DNA from: Streptomyces marianii
GTDB taxonomy: Bacteria; Actinomycetota; Actinomycetes; Streptomycetales; Streptomycetaceae
Assembly: GCF_005795905.1 (NCBI RefSeq)
Contig: NZ_VAWE01000001.1
Span: forward strand, 4,386,001 to 4,450,000
DNA: 64,000 nucleotides
Direction: 5' to 3'
The notes beneath the pieces are model-generated. The model was not told the origin of the DNA. It worked only from the letters and a program-made list of their open reading frames with translations, and searched no databases. The position numbers and the translations under genes are program-made. This document shows, in pieces, positions 51,415-60,435 of this stretch (its first letter is position 1; every line of letters begins with the position of its first letter).

Positions 51415-52305
51415 ATGCCCGCGTCCCGCACCCCCGCCCCCAGCGGCACCCGTCCAGCCCGCTCCCTCAAGCCGTTCGGGTACGGCGCCGCCGTCGCCGC
51501 CGCCGCGGTGCTGCTCGGTTTCGTCTCGTACACGGCCACCAAGCCCGACGACTCCACGACCGGCGGGCGCTCCGTCGCCGACGTCTCCGCCGAGCCCGAC
51601 GCCGGCGTCTACCCGGAGCTGGAGAAGCTCGCCCGGCGCGACGCCGCCGACCCGCTGGCGCTGGGCCGCGCCGACGCGCCCGTGGTGATGGTCGAGTACG
51701 CCGACTTCAAGTGCGGCTACTGCGGCAAGTTCGCCCGCGACACCGAGCCGGAACTGATCCGGAAGTACGTGGAGAAGGGCGTCCTGCGCATCGAATGGCG
51801 CAACTTCCCGATCTTCGGCGAGGAGTCGGAGGCCGCCGCCCGGGCCGCCTGGGCCGCCGGGCGGCAGGGCCGCTTCTGGCAGTTCCACAAGGCCGCGTAC
51901 GCCGACGGCGCCAAGGAGAAGGGCTTCGGCGAGCAGCAGCTCAGGGAACTCGCCGCCGTGGCCGGAGTGAAGGACCTGGCGCGTTTCACCCGCGACGCGG
52001 ACAGCGAGGAGGCGCGTCAGGCCGTGGCGAGGGACCAGGAGGAGGGGTACGGGCTGGGCGCCACGTCCACGCCGTCGTTCGTGGTCAACGGCCGTCCGAT
52101 CGCGGGCGCCCAGCCGGCGGGGACCTTCGTCGACGCGATCGAGGCGGCGCGCAAGGCCGTGACCACGGAGCCGGCGGGACCGGAGTCGGCGCCGACGGCC
52201 CTGGCTCCCGGCGCGACGGCTCCGGGCACCCCGGCTCCCGGCACGACAGCTCCCGGCACGACAGCTCCCGGAACCCCGGTGCCGGGGACGGCGGGCGGCG
52301 AGTGA
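51415..52305 (+). CDS. Membrane-anchored DsbA-like thioredoxin-fold protein
   Basis: The protein has 296 residues. One transmembrane segment (YGAAVAAAAVLLGFVSYTA, about 21-39) anchors it with the domain outside. VMVEYADFKCGYCGKFARDTEP (about 85-105) carries the CGYC active site, and ATSTPSFVVNGRPI holds the cis-Pro loop, as in DsbA/thioredoxin_4 proteins. The last about 50 residues are a repeated TAPGT/PAPGT linker-like tail. Its stop overlaps the GTG of a CcdA gene, so electrons or oxidation state are probably exchanged with that membrane protein. Confidence 0.88.
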   Translation: MPASRTPAPSGTRPARSLKPFGYGAAVAAAAVLLGFVSYTATKPDDSTTGGRSVADVSAEPDAGVYPELEKLARRDAADPLALGRADAPVVMVEYADFKCGYCGKFARDTEPELIRKYVEKGVLRIEWRNFPIFGEESEAAARAAWAAGRQGRFWQFHKAAYADGAKEKGFGEQQLRELAAVAGVKDLARFTRDADSEEARQAVARDQEEGYGLGATSTPSFVVNGRPIAGAQPAGTFVDAIEAARKAVTTEPAGPESAPTALAPGATAPGTPAPGTTAPGTTAPGTPVPGTAGGE

Positions 52306-53129
52306 GCGACATCGGATACCTGGCCGCCTTCCTGGGCGGCCTGCTCGCCCTGCTCAGCCCCTGCAGCGCCCTGCTGCTGCCGGCCTTCTTCGCGTACTCG
52401 ATCGACACCACGTCCCGGCTCGTCGCGCGTACCTGCGTCTTCTACGCGGGCCTGGCGACGACGCTGGTTCCGCTGGGTGCCGCGGGTTCGTTCGCCGGAC
52501 GCCTCTTCTACGGCCACCGCGACCTCCTGGTGGCGGTGGGCGGCTGGCTGATCATCGCGCTCGGGGTGGCCCAGCTGGCGGGCCTCGGTTTCGCCTCCCG
52601 GCGCCTCGCCGAGGCCGGCGGGCGGATCCGCCCCACGACCGCGCTCTCGGTCTACGCCCTCGGCGCTGTCTACGGGCTCGCGGGTTTCTGCGCGGGCCCG
52701 ATCCTCGGCAGCGTCCTCACGGTGGCGGCCCTGAGCGGGAGCCCCGCGTACGGAGGGCTCCTCCTCGCCGTCTACGCCCTGGGCATGGCGGTGCCGCTGT
52801 TCGTCCTGGCCCTGCTATGGGAACGCTACGACCTGTCCCGCCGCCGATGGCTGCGGGGGCGCACACTGCGCGTCGCCGGCCGTTTCGAGCTGCACTCCAC
52901 CTCGGCCCTGTCCGGGCTCTTCTTCATCGTCCTCGGCGCCGTCTTCCTCGTCTTCGACGGCACGACGGCCCTCCCGGGACTGCTGTCGGTCGACGACTCC
53001 TTCGCCGTGGAGCAGTGGGCCTCCTCCGCGGGGCGCGCGGTTCCCGACTGGGTACTGCTCGCCCTGGTCGTGGCGGCCGCGGCGATCGTCCTCGCGGTAC
53101 GCGGGCTGCGGGGGCGGGACCGGGCCTGA
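52302..53129 (+). CDS. ccdA: CcdA/DsbD-family thiol-disulfide membrane protein
   Basis: The protein has 275 residues with six to eight membrane helices. LAAFLGGLLALLSPCSALLLPAFFAY (Cys about 23) and GLAGFCAGPILGSVLTV (Cys about 127) are the two conserved cysteine helices of CcdA/DsbD proteins that carry reducing power across the membrane. GTG 52302 overlaps the stop of the DsbA-like gene by four bases, so the pair is translationally coupled. The likely role is to supply electrons to the partner or to cytochrome c maturation. A strong terminator follows. Confidence 0.9.
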   Translation: MSDIGYLAAFLGGLLALLSPCSALLLPAFFAYSIDTTSRLVARTCVFYAGLATTLVPLGAAGSFAGRLFYGHRDLLVAVGGWLIIALGVAQLAGLGFASRRLAEAGGRIRPTTALSVYALGAVYGLAGFCAGPILGSVLTVAALSGSPAYGGLLLAVYALGMAVPLFVLALLWERYDLSRRRWLRGRTLRVAGRFELHSTSALSGLFFIVLGAVFLVFDGTTALPGLLSVDDSFAVEQWASSAGRAVPDWVLLALVVAAAAIVLAVRGLRGRDRA

Positions 53130-53175
53130 CGGCGTCCCGCCCCGTCGGCGCACCGGTTGGCGTAACCGACACGAA

Positions 53176-53209
53176 AACACCCCCGTCGAAGATCTTCGAC
53201 GGGGGTGTT
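53176..53209. terminator. Terminator after ccdA
   Basis: AACACCCCCGTCGAA (53176-53190) pairs with 53195-53209; the GATC in the centre makes the whole a palindrome. It separates ccdA from the convergent tRNA cluster. Confidence 0.85.
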
Positions 53210-53226
53210 CGCCCTGTGGGCTGCGG

Positions 53227-53300
53227 TGGCTGGGGCCGGGGTCGAACCGGCGACCTTCCGCTTTTCAGGCGGACGCTCGTACCAACTGAGCTACCCAGCC
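53227..53300 (-). tRNA. tRNA-Phe(GAA)
   Basis: The 74-nt cloverleaf starts GGCTGGGTAGCTC, with anticodon loop CTGAAAA (anticodon GAA) and acceptor end CCCAGCC. It is last in a leftward Glu-Asp-Phe array. Confidence 0.96.
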
Positions 53301-53321
53301 GTGCGACTCGAGGAGTCGCAG

Positions 53322-53396
53322 CGGTCCTGACGGGATTTGAACCCGCGGCCTCCACCTTGACAGGGTGGCGAGCACTCCAAACTGCTCCACAGGACC
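53322..53396 (-). tRNA. tRNA-Asp(GTC), second copy
   Basis: Same sequence as the gene at 45780-45854, with anticodon loop CTGTCAA. It is the middle gene of the Glu-Asp-Phe array. Confidence 0.96.
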
Positions 53397-53442
53397 AGAG
53401 GTGATGCATTGCGCGAGAGCAAGTCTCGCACACGGTGATGCG

Positions 53443-53515
53443 TGCCCCCAACGGGATTCGAACCCGTGCTACCGCCTTGAAAGGGCGGCGTCCTGGGCCA
53501 CTAGACGATGAGGGC
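53443..53515 (-). tRNA. tRNA-Glu(TTC)
   Basis: The 73-nt cloverleaf starts GCCCTCATCGTCTAG, with anticodon loop CTTTCAA (anticodon TTC) and acceptor end TGGGGGC. It is first in the leftward array. Confidence 0.96.
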
Positions 53516-53595
53516 TAAGGGCCCGCCTGGGCGCTTCGCAGCGCGTCGGGGACGTGAGAAGCATATGGGATGCGGGGACCTATCGCCAAAACGGT

Positions 53596-55152
53596 TTACG
53601 GGGCGGGGGGCGGCAGGCCCGTCGGGGGCGGAGTCCGGGGCGCGTCCGGACCCTGCGGCGGAGGCGCCTTGGCCAGGTGACGGCTGACCTCGGCCGTCGT
53701 GAGGCCCAGCCCGCCGAGGGTGATCTCGTCCCAGGCCTGGAGGGTCCGCGTGTCCCGGTCGAGGTAGAGCACGGAGGCGCGGACCTTCTCGGGCTCCTCG
53801 CGCTCGACCGCCCGCAGACCGCCGCCGCCCGTGGAGCCCTCGATCTTGAGACGGGTGCCGAGCGGGAGGATCTCGGTGTCCCGGCGGTGGACGTGGCCCG
53901 CCAGGGCCAGCGGCACCTCGCCGTCGGTCTCGCGCGCGGCGACGGGGTTGTGGGCGACCGCGATGTCGACCGGGGTGCCGGCCGCGCGCTGGTCGCGCAG
54001 GGCCGAGGCGAGCCGGATGCCGGCCATGCGCTCGGCGGGATCGCCCGCGGGGACCGTCGAGCGGTCCGGGGTGAACTGGGGATCGCCGGTGCCCGCCACC
54101 CGCAGGCCGCCCACGGTCACCGCGCGGCCCTCGTCGAGGACGTGGACGTTCTTCAGGCGCTGGAGATAGCTCTGGGTCACGGGCGAGTCGTGGTTGCCGC
54201 GGACCCAGACGTAGGGCGCGCCGAGGTCCGGAATCGGGTCGAGGAAGGTGTTCTCCGCCGCCGTGCCGTGGTCCATGGTGTCGCCGGAGTCGATGATCAC
54301 GTCGATGTCGTACTGCTCCACGAGTGAGCCGATGATGTGCCACGAGGCCGGGTTGAGGTGGATGTCGGAGACGTGCAGCACGCGCATGGTGCTCGGGTCC
54401 TGCTGGTAGACCGGCAGCGTGGAGGTCGCCTCGTACAGCTTGGTGACGTTGGTGACGAGGCGTGCCAACTCCTTCTGGTAGACGTCGAATTCGGTGACGA
54501 TCGAGCGCGCGTTGCCGACGACCGAGGGTGCGCTGCTCAGCAGGCCGGAGAACCTGGGCTCCAGTACCGACTTCGGGTTCCAGGTGGCCCATGCGCTCAC
54601 CCCGGAGGCGGCCAGCAGCACGAGGGCCAGGCCGCCGGCCGCGAGGGCCCGGCGCGGGCGGCGGTAGACGACGAGGCCGAGGGCCGTGGCGCCGGAGACC
54701 ACGGCGACGCAGGAGCGCAGGGCGAGCTCGCGTGTGCCGTCCGTGACGTCCTGGCCGATCTCCTCCTGGAGTCCGGCGAGACGCTCGGGGTGCTCGACGA
54801 GTGCCTGGGAGCGGACGGGGTCGAGCCGGTCGATGTCGACGTCGAGCCGGATCGGCGCGGTGTGCGAGTCGAGGTCGAGGGCGCCGAGCGGGGAGACGTT
54901 GATCTTCGTGCCGCCGGAGAGGGACGGGCTGAGCGCCATGTCCGTGTCCACGGGGCCCACCGGGGTGCGGACGGCCCCCACGACCAGCAGCCCCAGCCAC
55001 GCCCCCAGCAGGACGACGGCCACGAGTCCGAAGGCGCGGCCGTACGGGTGAGGGCTGTGGACCAGGGTGCTGACGGGGTTCGTGTGGTGGGACCGGTAGT
55101 GGCGCTTGAGGCGGACGAGGCCGGCATGGAGAAGTTCGTGGACGCGGGCCAT
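53596..55152 (-). CDS. Membrane-anchored metallophosphoesterase
   Basis: The protein has 518 residues from the ATG at 55150-55152. Two membrane segments (AFGLVAVVLLGAWLGLLVVG, about 40-60, and LAAGGLALVLLAASGVSAWA, about 175-195) flank a soluble part. The C-terminal calcineurin-like domain has VLHVSDIHLNPASW, VIIDSGDTMDHG, VWVRGNHDSPVTQ and VPLALAGHVHRRD, the full metal-binding set. The substrate is unknown; such proteins often act on cyclic nucleotides or lipid-linked phosphates outside the membrane. The C-terminus is proline-rich. The gene is divergent from the small metallopeptidase gene at 55224. Confidence 0.88.
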   Translation of the reverse strand: MARVHELLHAGLVRLKRHYRSHHTNPVSTLVHSPHPYGRAFGLVAVVLLGAWLGLLVVGAVRTPVGPVDTDMALSPSLSGGTKINVSPLGALDLDSHTAPIRLDVDIDRLDPVRSQALVEHPERLAGLQEEIGQDVTDGTRELALRSCVAVVSGATALGLVVYRRPRRALAAGGLALVLLAASGVSAWATWNPKSVLEPRFSGLLSSAPSVVGNARSIVTEFDVYQKELARLVTNVTKLYEATSTLPVYQQDPSTMRVLHVSDIHLNPASWHIIGSLVEQYDIDVIIDSGDTMDHGTAAENTFLDPIPDLGAPYVWVRGNHDSPVTQSYLQRLKNVHVLDEGRAVTVGGLRVAGTGDPQFTPDRSTVPAGDPAERMAGIRLASALRDQRAAGTPVDIAVAHNPVAARETDGEVPLALAGHVHRRDTEILPLGTRLKIEGSTGGGGLRAVEREEPEKVRASVLYLDRDTRTLQAWDEITLGGLGLTTAEVSRHLAKAPPPQGPDAPRTPPPTGLPPPAP

Positions 55153-55223
55153 TGGACGCGTATGCCCGCGTCCGCGCCGGGCTATGCCCACCGGCGGGGG
55201 CGCGTGTGCGTGACAATGGCCGG

Positions 55224-55574
55224 GTGCTGGAGATGACGCGCGAGGAGTTCGAGGAACTGGTCGCCGAGGCGCTGGACAGGATCCCGCCCGAGCTGACACG
55301 TCTGATGGACAACGTCGCCGTGTTCGTCGAGGACGAACCCGACCCGTCCGACCCCGAGCTGCTCGGGCTCTACGAGGGGACTCCGCTGACGGACCGCGGG
55401 GAGTGGTACGCGGGCGTGCTGCCGGACCGGATCACGATCTACCGCGGGCCGACGCTCCGGATGTGCGAGTCGCGCGAGGACGTGGTCGAGGAGACCGAGA
55501 TCACGGTCGTCCACGAGATCGCGCACCACTTCGGGATCGACGACGAGCGGCTGCACGCGCTGGGTTACGGATGA
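55224..55574 (+). CDS. Small zincin-like metallopeptidase family protein
   Basis: The protein has 116 residues from GTG 55224 (an ATG three codons later is the alternative). REEFEELVAEALDRIPPEL at the start and TVVHEIAHHFGIDDERLHALGY at the end, with the HExxHHFG zinc motif, define the family of minimal metallopeptidases conserved in actinobacteria. The substrate is unknown. It starts 72 bp from the divergent metallophosphoesterase gene. The fluoride channel genes follow after 73 bp. Confidence 0.88.
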   Translation: MLEMTREEFEELVAEALDRIPPELTRLMDNVAVFVEDEPDPSDPELLGLYEGTPLTDRGEWYAGVLPDRITIYRGPTLRMCESREDVVEETEITVVHEIAHHFGIDDERLHALGYG

Positions 55575-55647
55575 GGCCGGCAGCCGTGCCGGCGACGGGA
55601 CCGGGGCGCGCAGCCGTGCCGGCTACGGCACCGGGGCCGGGGTGCCG

Positions 55648-56139
55648 ATGAGCGAGCACCCGTATCCCCCTTCGCACGGCCTCCGTTCGGAGGCGATCGA
55701 CCCGGACGTCGACCTCCATGCGCCGGCCCAGCGCATCGAGACCGAGGGGCCCCGGAAGTGGAAGGTCCTCGCGGTGGTCGCGGCCGGCGGGGCGATCGGG
55801 GCGTCGACGCGGTACGGGGTGTCCCAGCTGTGGCCCTCCGTCTGGGCGACGTTCGCCGTCAACGCGTTCGGCTGCCTGCTCATCGGGGTGCTGATGGTGC
55901 TGGTGAGCGAGCGCGGTGTGGTCACACGTCCGCTCGTGCGGCCGTTCCTCGGCGTCGGGGTGCTGGGCGGTTTCACCACCTTCTCGGCGTACGTCCTCGA
56001 CTTCGCCCGGCTGTTGGAACGCCACCGGGCGGGCGCGCTGCTGTACGCCGCCGCGACGCTCGCCGCGGCCATGGGGGCGGTGTGGCTGGGGGCGTCGGCG
56101 GCGCGCCGGCTGGTGGACCGGCGGAGGTCGGCTCCGTGA
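55648..56139 (+). CDS. crcB: Fluoride channel CrcB/Fluc, subunit 1
   Basis: The protein has 163 residues with a 45-residue hydrophilic N-terminal extension and four membrane helices. GGAIGASTRYGVSQL, WATFAVNAFGCLLIGVLM and LGVGVLGGFTTFSAYVLD carry the conserved Arg/Asn and the GGFTTFS pore phenylalanine motif of Fluc channels. Its stop overlaps the GTG of a second crcB (GTGA). Tandem crcB genes are thought to form hetero- or antiparallel dimers that export fluoride. No fluoride riboswitch is recognised upstream. Confidence 0.93.
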   Translation: MSEHPYPPSHGLRSEAIDPDVDLHAPAQRIETEGPRKWKVLAVVAAGGAIGASTRYGVSQLWPSVWATFAVNAFGCLLIGVLMVLVSERGVVTRPLVRPFLGVGVLGGFTTFSAYVLDFARLLERHRAGALLYAAATLAAAMGAVWLGASAARRLVDRRRSAP

Positions 56140-56498
56140 ACTGGGTGCTGGTCGTGGTGGGCGCGACGGTGGGCGCTCCGCTGCGCTATCTGATGGACCG
56201 TGAGATCCAGCTGCGCCACGACTCGGTCTTCCCGTGGGGCACGTTCGCGGTGAACGCCTCGGGCAGCTTCGTCCTCGGCCTGCTGGCCGGCGCCTCGATC
56301 GCGTCGGGCAGCTACGAGCTGCTCGGCACGGGGCTGTGCGGCGCCTTGACGACGTACTCCACCTTCTCGTACGAGACGCTGCGGCTGGCCGAGCGGGGCT
56401 GGCTGCTCCTGGCGCTGGCGAATGTGGCCGGGTCGGTGCTGGTGGGGCTGGGGGCGGTGATCCTCGGGGCCGATCTGGCGGGGGGCTTGGCGCGTTAG
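56136..56498 (+). CDS. crcB: Fluoride channel CrcB/Fluc, subunit 2
   Basis: The protein has 120 residues with four membrane helices and no extension. GATVGAPLRYLMDRE, WGTFAVNASGSFVLGLLAG and GLCGALTTYSTFSYETLRL match the Fluc signatures, with TTYSTFS replacing the TTFS of subunit 1. It starts at GTG 56136 inside the stop of the first crcB, so both are made together. Confidence 0.93.
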   Translation: MNWVLVVVGATVGAPLRYLMDREIQLRHDSVFPWGTFAVNASGSFVLGLLAGASIASGSYELLGTGLCGALTTYSTFSYETLRLAERGWLLLALANVAGSVLVGLGAVILGADLAGGLAR

Positions 56499-56602
56499 GC
56501 CCGATCCGGCGGCGGCGCCCGGCGGTCGCGCAGGGGCGTGTCCCCTGCGGGGCTCGGGGAGTTGGGCAGGGAAACCGCGTCCTGTGCCCCGGAGGTGCCA
56601 CC

Positions 56603-57187
56603 GTGCGCCAGCTGTCCGCCCCCGGCCGTTGTGCCGTCTGGTTCGCCACCGCACTGGCCGTCGCGGCCTCCGCCGGCTGTGTGAGCGTGAGCGACGACGC
56701 CGACGATCCGGCGCCGGTGAAGACACCGCAGCGGCGCGGTGCCGCCGCCGAACCGGACGGCGGCGGGGGCGCGCCGGGCGGTTCCGGCGGTCGGAGCCGG
56801 ACGGGCATGGGTGGTACGGGGCCCTCCGGTGGCGGGTCCGGGAGTGCGGGTGCGGACGAGTCGGTGAGCCCGGGAGCCTCCGCGGCGCCGCCGGCCTCGC
56901 CCTCCAGGGGTACGGGTGAGGCGAAGCCGCCGTCCCCCCAGCGGCCGACCCCGCCGCCCGGCCAGCCGACGCCGCCCGCCGAGCCGACACCTTCGGCCGA
57001 GCCGACGCCGCCCACCGAGCCGACGCCGTCGAGCCCCGATCCCGGCCCCTCCGGAGAGCCGACCGACCCGCCGACGGAGTCACCGGCCGCGGAGACCCAG
57101 CTGGGCGGGATGAGGGAGGCCGTCGACACGCAAGGGGAGGGGTTCGGCACGGAACCGGAGGCATCACCACAGATGGCACCCGTGTGA
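56603..57187 (+). CDS. Proline-rich putative lipoprotein
   Basis: The protein has 194 residues from GTG 56603 with a GGAGGTG site. The signal peptide ends in the lipobox SAGC (Cys about 26). The rest is low-complexity: Gly/Ser, then a proline-threonine-glutamate repeat (PTPPAEPTPSAEPTPPTEPT). It is likely a surface-anchored stalk protein, probably disordered. No domain is recognised. The DNA repeats make length variation between strains likely. Confidence 0.65.
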   Translation: MRQLSAPGRCAVWFATALAVAASAGCVSVSDDADDPAPVKTPQRRGAAAEPDGGGGAPGGSGGRSRTGMGGTGPSGGGSGSAGADESVSPGASAAPPASPSRGTGEAKPPSPQRPTPPPGQPTPPAEPTPSAEPTPPTEPTPSSPDPGPSGEPTDPPTESPAAETQLGGMREAVDTQGEGFGTEPEASPQMAPV

Positions 57188-57599
57188 CGGTGGCCGAGGC
57201 GCGGCGGGGAGGCGGTCGGAGTTCCCGGTCGCGAGGCGCCGGCAAGGTGCTCGTGCGCCGGCCGCGTACCCGGTCGTGGGACGTCGGGCCGGCGCCCGTT
57301 GACGCTCGGCGGACAGCACGGGATGTCCGGTCGGAGCAGGTGCGGGGGTGGGGCTCCTCGAGAGCGTCCCGAGAGCATCCCGGGAGTGTGACGAGCGACG
57401 CACCGAAGCGGTTTGCCTTGAGCCGGGGAGGGTGCGTATGGTGGTAGATCGTTTGATCCCATTTGCCCGGCGCCACCACCGAAGCGCGCCGCGTGTGGCG
57501 CGTACTCTCCCTTGCCGTGGCTGACCGCATCGAGGCGGTCGAATTGCGAAACACGGAGTTTGGGCGCGTGCCGAGACTCCGGAAGGTTTCGCATTTCGC
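57188..57599 (+). other. Long leader region before the DEAD-box helicase gene
   Basis: The 412-bp gap holds no supported gene. The part after about 57440 has lower GC (TGGTGGTAGATCGTTTGATCC) and may contain the promoter and a 5' UTR of 100 bases or more, as is common for DEAD-box helicase genes that are regulated after transcription. Confidence 0.35.
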
Positions 57600-59804
57600 A
57601 TGTCCATTTCCAGTTCTGACCGTGCCGTCCTGCCCGAGAACGACGAGATCGTCGAGGCCGGGAACACCGGGAACACCGACGGCACTCTCGTCACCGACGA
57701 GGCCGCGGACACCACCGAGACGTCCGACGCGCCCGAGGTGACCTTCGGCGACCTCGGCCTCCCCGAGGGCGTTGTCCGCAAGCTCGCCCAGAACGGCGTC
57801 ACCGTCCCGTTCCCGATCCAGGCCGCGACCATCCCGGACGCCCTGGCCGGCAAGGACATCCTCGGCCGCGGCCGCACCGGCTCCGGAAAGACCCTCTCCT
57901 TCGGTCTGCCGCTGCTCGCCACCCTGGCCGGCGGCCACACCGAGAAGAAGAAGCCCCGCGGCGTCATCCTCACCCCGACCCGTGAACTCGCCATGCAGGT
58001 CGCCGACGCGCTCCAGCCGTACGGCGACGTCCTCGGCCTGAAGATGAAGGTCGTCTGCGGCGGTACGTCCATGGGCAACCAGATCTACGCCCTGGAGCGG
58101 GGCGTCGACATCCTCGTCGCGACCCCGGGCCGGCTGCGGGACATCATCAACCGCGGCGCCTGCTCCCTGGAGTCCGTCCGGATCGCGGTCCTCGACGAGG
58201 CCGACCAGATGGCCGACCTGGGCTTCCTTCCCGAGGTCACCGAACTGCTCGACCAGATCCCCGAGGGCGGCCAGCGCCTGCTGTTCTCAGCGACGCTGGA
58301 GAACGAGATCGACAGCCTCGTCAAGCGCTACCTGGTCGACCCGGTGACGCACGAGGTCGACCCGTCCGCCGGTGCCGTCACGACCATGACCCACCACGTC
58401 CTGGTCGTGAAGCCCAAGGACAAGGCGCCGGTCACGGCCGCCATCGCCGCCCGAAAGGGTCGCACCATCATCTTCGTCCGCACCCAGCTGGGCGCGGACC
58501 GCGTCGCCGAGCAGCTGCGGGACGCCGGAGTGCGGGCGGACGCGCTGCACGGCGGTATGACGCAGGGCGCCCGCACGCGCACGCTCGCCGACTTCAAGGA
58601 CGGCTACGTGAACGTGCTGGTCGCGACCGACGTCGCCGCCCGCGGTATCCACGTCGACGGCATCGACCTGGTCCTGAACGTGGACCCGGCCGGTGACCAC
58701 AAGGACTACCTGCACCGCTCGGGCCGCACCGCCCGCGCCGGCCAGTCCGGCACCGTCGTCTCGCTGGCGCTCCCGCACCAGCGCCGCCAGATCTTCCGGC
58801 TGATGGAGGACGCGGGCGTGGACGCCTCGCGCCACATCGTCGGCGGTGCCGGCGTGTTCGACCCCGAGGTCGCCGAGATCACCGGCGCCCGTTCGCTGAC
58901 CGAGGTCCAGGCGGACTCCGCGAGCAACGCCGCGAAGCAGGCCGAGCGCGAGGTCGACCAGCTCACCAAGCAGCTGGAGCGTCTGCAGCGCCGTGCCGTC
59001 GAGCTGCGCGAGGAGGCCGACCGCCTCGTCGCCCGCGCGGCGCGGGAGCGGGGCGAGGACCCGGAGGCCGCGGTCGCCGAGGCCGCGCAGGCGGCGGAGG
59101 CGGACGTCCAGGCAGTCGCCGAGGTGTCCGTACCGGAGCAGCCGGTGCGTGAGGCTCGCGAGGAGCGTCCGGTCCGCGAGCTCCGTGAGCGCCGTGACGA
59201 CCGTCGTGACGAGCGGGGCAACTTCGAGCGCCGTGACCGCCGGGACAACGACCGTGGTGACCGCGGTTTCGAGCGTCGTGACGACCGTGGTGGCTTCCGT
59301 CGTGACGACCGCCGGGACAACGACCGCGGTGGCCGTTCCTTCGAGCGCCGTGACAACGACCGTCCGTTCAACCGCGACCGTCGCGACAACGACCGCGGTG
59401 GCTTCCGGCGGGACAACGACCGCGGTGGCTTCCGGCGGGACAACGACCGCGGTGGCCGTTCCTTCGAGCGCCGTGACAACGACCGTCCGTTCAACCGTGA
59501 CCGCCGGGACAACGACCGTGGTGACCGCGGTTTCGAGCGTCGTGACGACCGTGGTGGCTTCCGTCGTGACGACCGTCGCGACGACCGCGGTGGCCGTTCC
59601 TTCGAGCGCCGCGACCACCGCGCCGGCAGCGACCGTCCGTTCAACCGCGACCGCCGCGACGACCGCCCCTCGGGCGGCGGCTTCCGCTCCGGCGGCCACG
59701 ACCGCCCGTACGGCCGCCGTGACGACCACCGCGGCGGTTCGAGCTCCGGCTCCTTCGGAGGCGGCCGCCGTGACGACAAGCCGCGCTGGAAGCGCAACGG
59801 CTGA
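57600..59804 (+). CDS. DEAD-box RNA helicase with long Arg/Asp-rich repeat tail
   Basis: The protein has 734 residues from ATG 57600. The Q-motif region (PEVTFGDLGLPEGVVRKLAQ), GRGRTGSGKT (Walker A), PTRELA, LDEADQM (DEAD), FSATLE, FVRTQLGADRVAEQL, VLVATDVAARGIHVDG and HRSGRTARAGQSGT are all present by residue 390. A coiled-coil segment (about 445-480) precedes a tail of about 220 residues built from repeats of RRDNDRGG, FERRDDRGGFRRDDR and RPFNRDRRDN. Such tails bind RNA without sequence preference and can drive condensates. It is the RhlE/CsdA-like cold- and ribosome-linked class. A terminator follows. Confidence 0.93.
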   Translation: MSISSSDRAVLPENDEIVEAGNTGNTDGTLVTDEAADTTETSDAPEVTFGDLGLPEGVVRKLAQNGVTVPFPIQAATIPDALAGKDILGRGRTGSGKTLSFGLPLLATLAGGHTEKKKPRGVILTPTRELAMQVADALQPYGDVLGLKMKVVCGGTSMGNQIYALERGVDILVATPGRLRDIINRGACSLESVRIAVLDEADQMADLGFLPEVTELLDQIPEGGQRLLFSATLENEIDSLVKRYLVDPVTHEVDPSAGAVTTMTHHVLVVKPKDKAPVTAAIAARKGRTIIFVRTQLGADRVAEQLRDAGVRADALHGGMTQGARTRTLADFKDGYVNVLVATDVAARGIHVDGIDLVLNVDPAGDHKDYLHRSGRTARAGQSGTVVSLALPHQRRQIFRLMEDAGVDASRHIVGGAGVFDPEVAEITGARSLTEVQADSASNAAKQAEREVDQLTKQLERLQRRAVELREEADRLVARAARERGEDPEAAVAEAAQAAEADVQAVAEVSVPEQPVREAREERPVRELRERRDDRRDERGNFERRDRRDNDRGDRGFERRDDRGGFRRDDRRDNDRGGRSFERRDNDRPFNRDRRDNDRGGFRRDNDRGGFRRDNDRGGRSFERRDNDRPFNRDRRDNDRGDRGFERRDDRGGFRRDDRRDDRGGRSFERRDHRAGSDRPFNRDRRDDRPSGGGFRSGGHDRPYGRRDDHRGGSSSGSFGGGRRDDKPRWKRNG
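59205..59680 (+). repeat. In-gene repeat array encoding the helicase Arg/Asp tail
   Basis: A block of about 180-200 bp, encoding GDRGFERRDDRGGFRRDD and then GGRSFERRDNDRPFNRDR, occurs at about 59260-59410 and again, with small changes, at about 59440-59640. Shorter units of 24-27 bp (GGCTTCCGGCGGGACAACGA) are repeated in tandem between them. All units keep the reading frame. Confidence 0.8.
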
Positions 59805-59823
59805 CGCTGGGGCCAAGCCCTGA

Positions 59824-59867
59824 CGAACGGGCCCGTACCGCACTTCGGTGCCGTACGGGCCCGTTCG
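59824..59867. terminator. Terminator after the DEAD-box helicase gene
   Basis: A stem of 20 bp with one mismatch (59824-59843 with 59848-59867) and a TTCG loop starts 19 bp after the stop. Confidence 0.88.
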
Positions 59868-60435
59868 CCTTGGACGGGTTCGAATCCCCTTTTCAGCGCC
59901 GGTGGGCCGGCGTTGGGGCCGACGCACTCGCACGGGGGCCGGCTGGGTGTCCCTCCCTCGCTCCCTCCCTCTCGCTGGTCGGCGTCGGCCGTCGCGGGGC
60001 CGTTCGGCCGGCGCGACGACGTGCTGGTGCGGCCGGGCTCCGAACTGCGGCCGTACCGCCCGGTTGGAGGCAAGGCGTCGACCCCGACGGCCGCGTACAC
60101 GTCGTTGGGGTCGGTGAGGGCCCGGCCGGTCCAACGTGCTGACGTCGCCCGGTGATCCGAGAGGTGACGGGGCGTCCCGACCTGGTGGCGCGCCCGTGAC
60201 CCACGGGCGGACGCGGTTCTTCCCCTTCGGCCGCATCGACGGCGGCCGGCCGGGGAACCGGTGTCCCGCCCGGCGCACACCGGCGTGGGGCGTACCGCAC
60301 ACCTGCTCGACCTGTCGTCCGAGCGGCGCGCACACGCCCGGCAGGACCACGTTTTCCACCCGTGACGTCAGCCTGCGGGGGATACCCGATCGGATGGCGG
60401 GCGTCGTACGGCTATGCTCGGGGATGACTCGCCGA
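59868..60435. other. Intergenic region before tRNA-Lys
   Basis: 568 bp without a supported gene. TATGCT near 60413-60418 is a plausible -10 box for tRNA-Lys. A GGGTTCGAATCCCC stretch near 59877 looks like a tRNA T arm, but no cloverleaf can be built around it. Confidence 0.4.

Noticed and set aside
55575..55647. Fluoride riboswitch before crcB
   Set aside because: The gap is only 73 bp and lacks the conserved crcB-motif pseudoknot sequences; nothing convincing was seen.
59870..59900. T-arm-like GGGTTCGAATCCCC near 59877 as a tRNA or att remnant
   Set aside because: No acceptor or anticodon stem fits around it, and it does not match the 3' end of any tRNA in the window over more than the common T-loop consensus.
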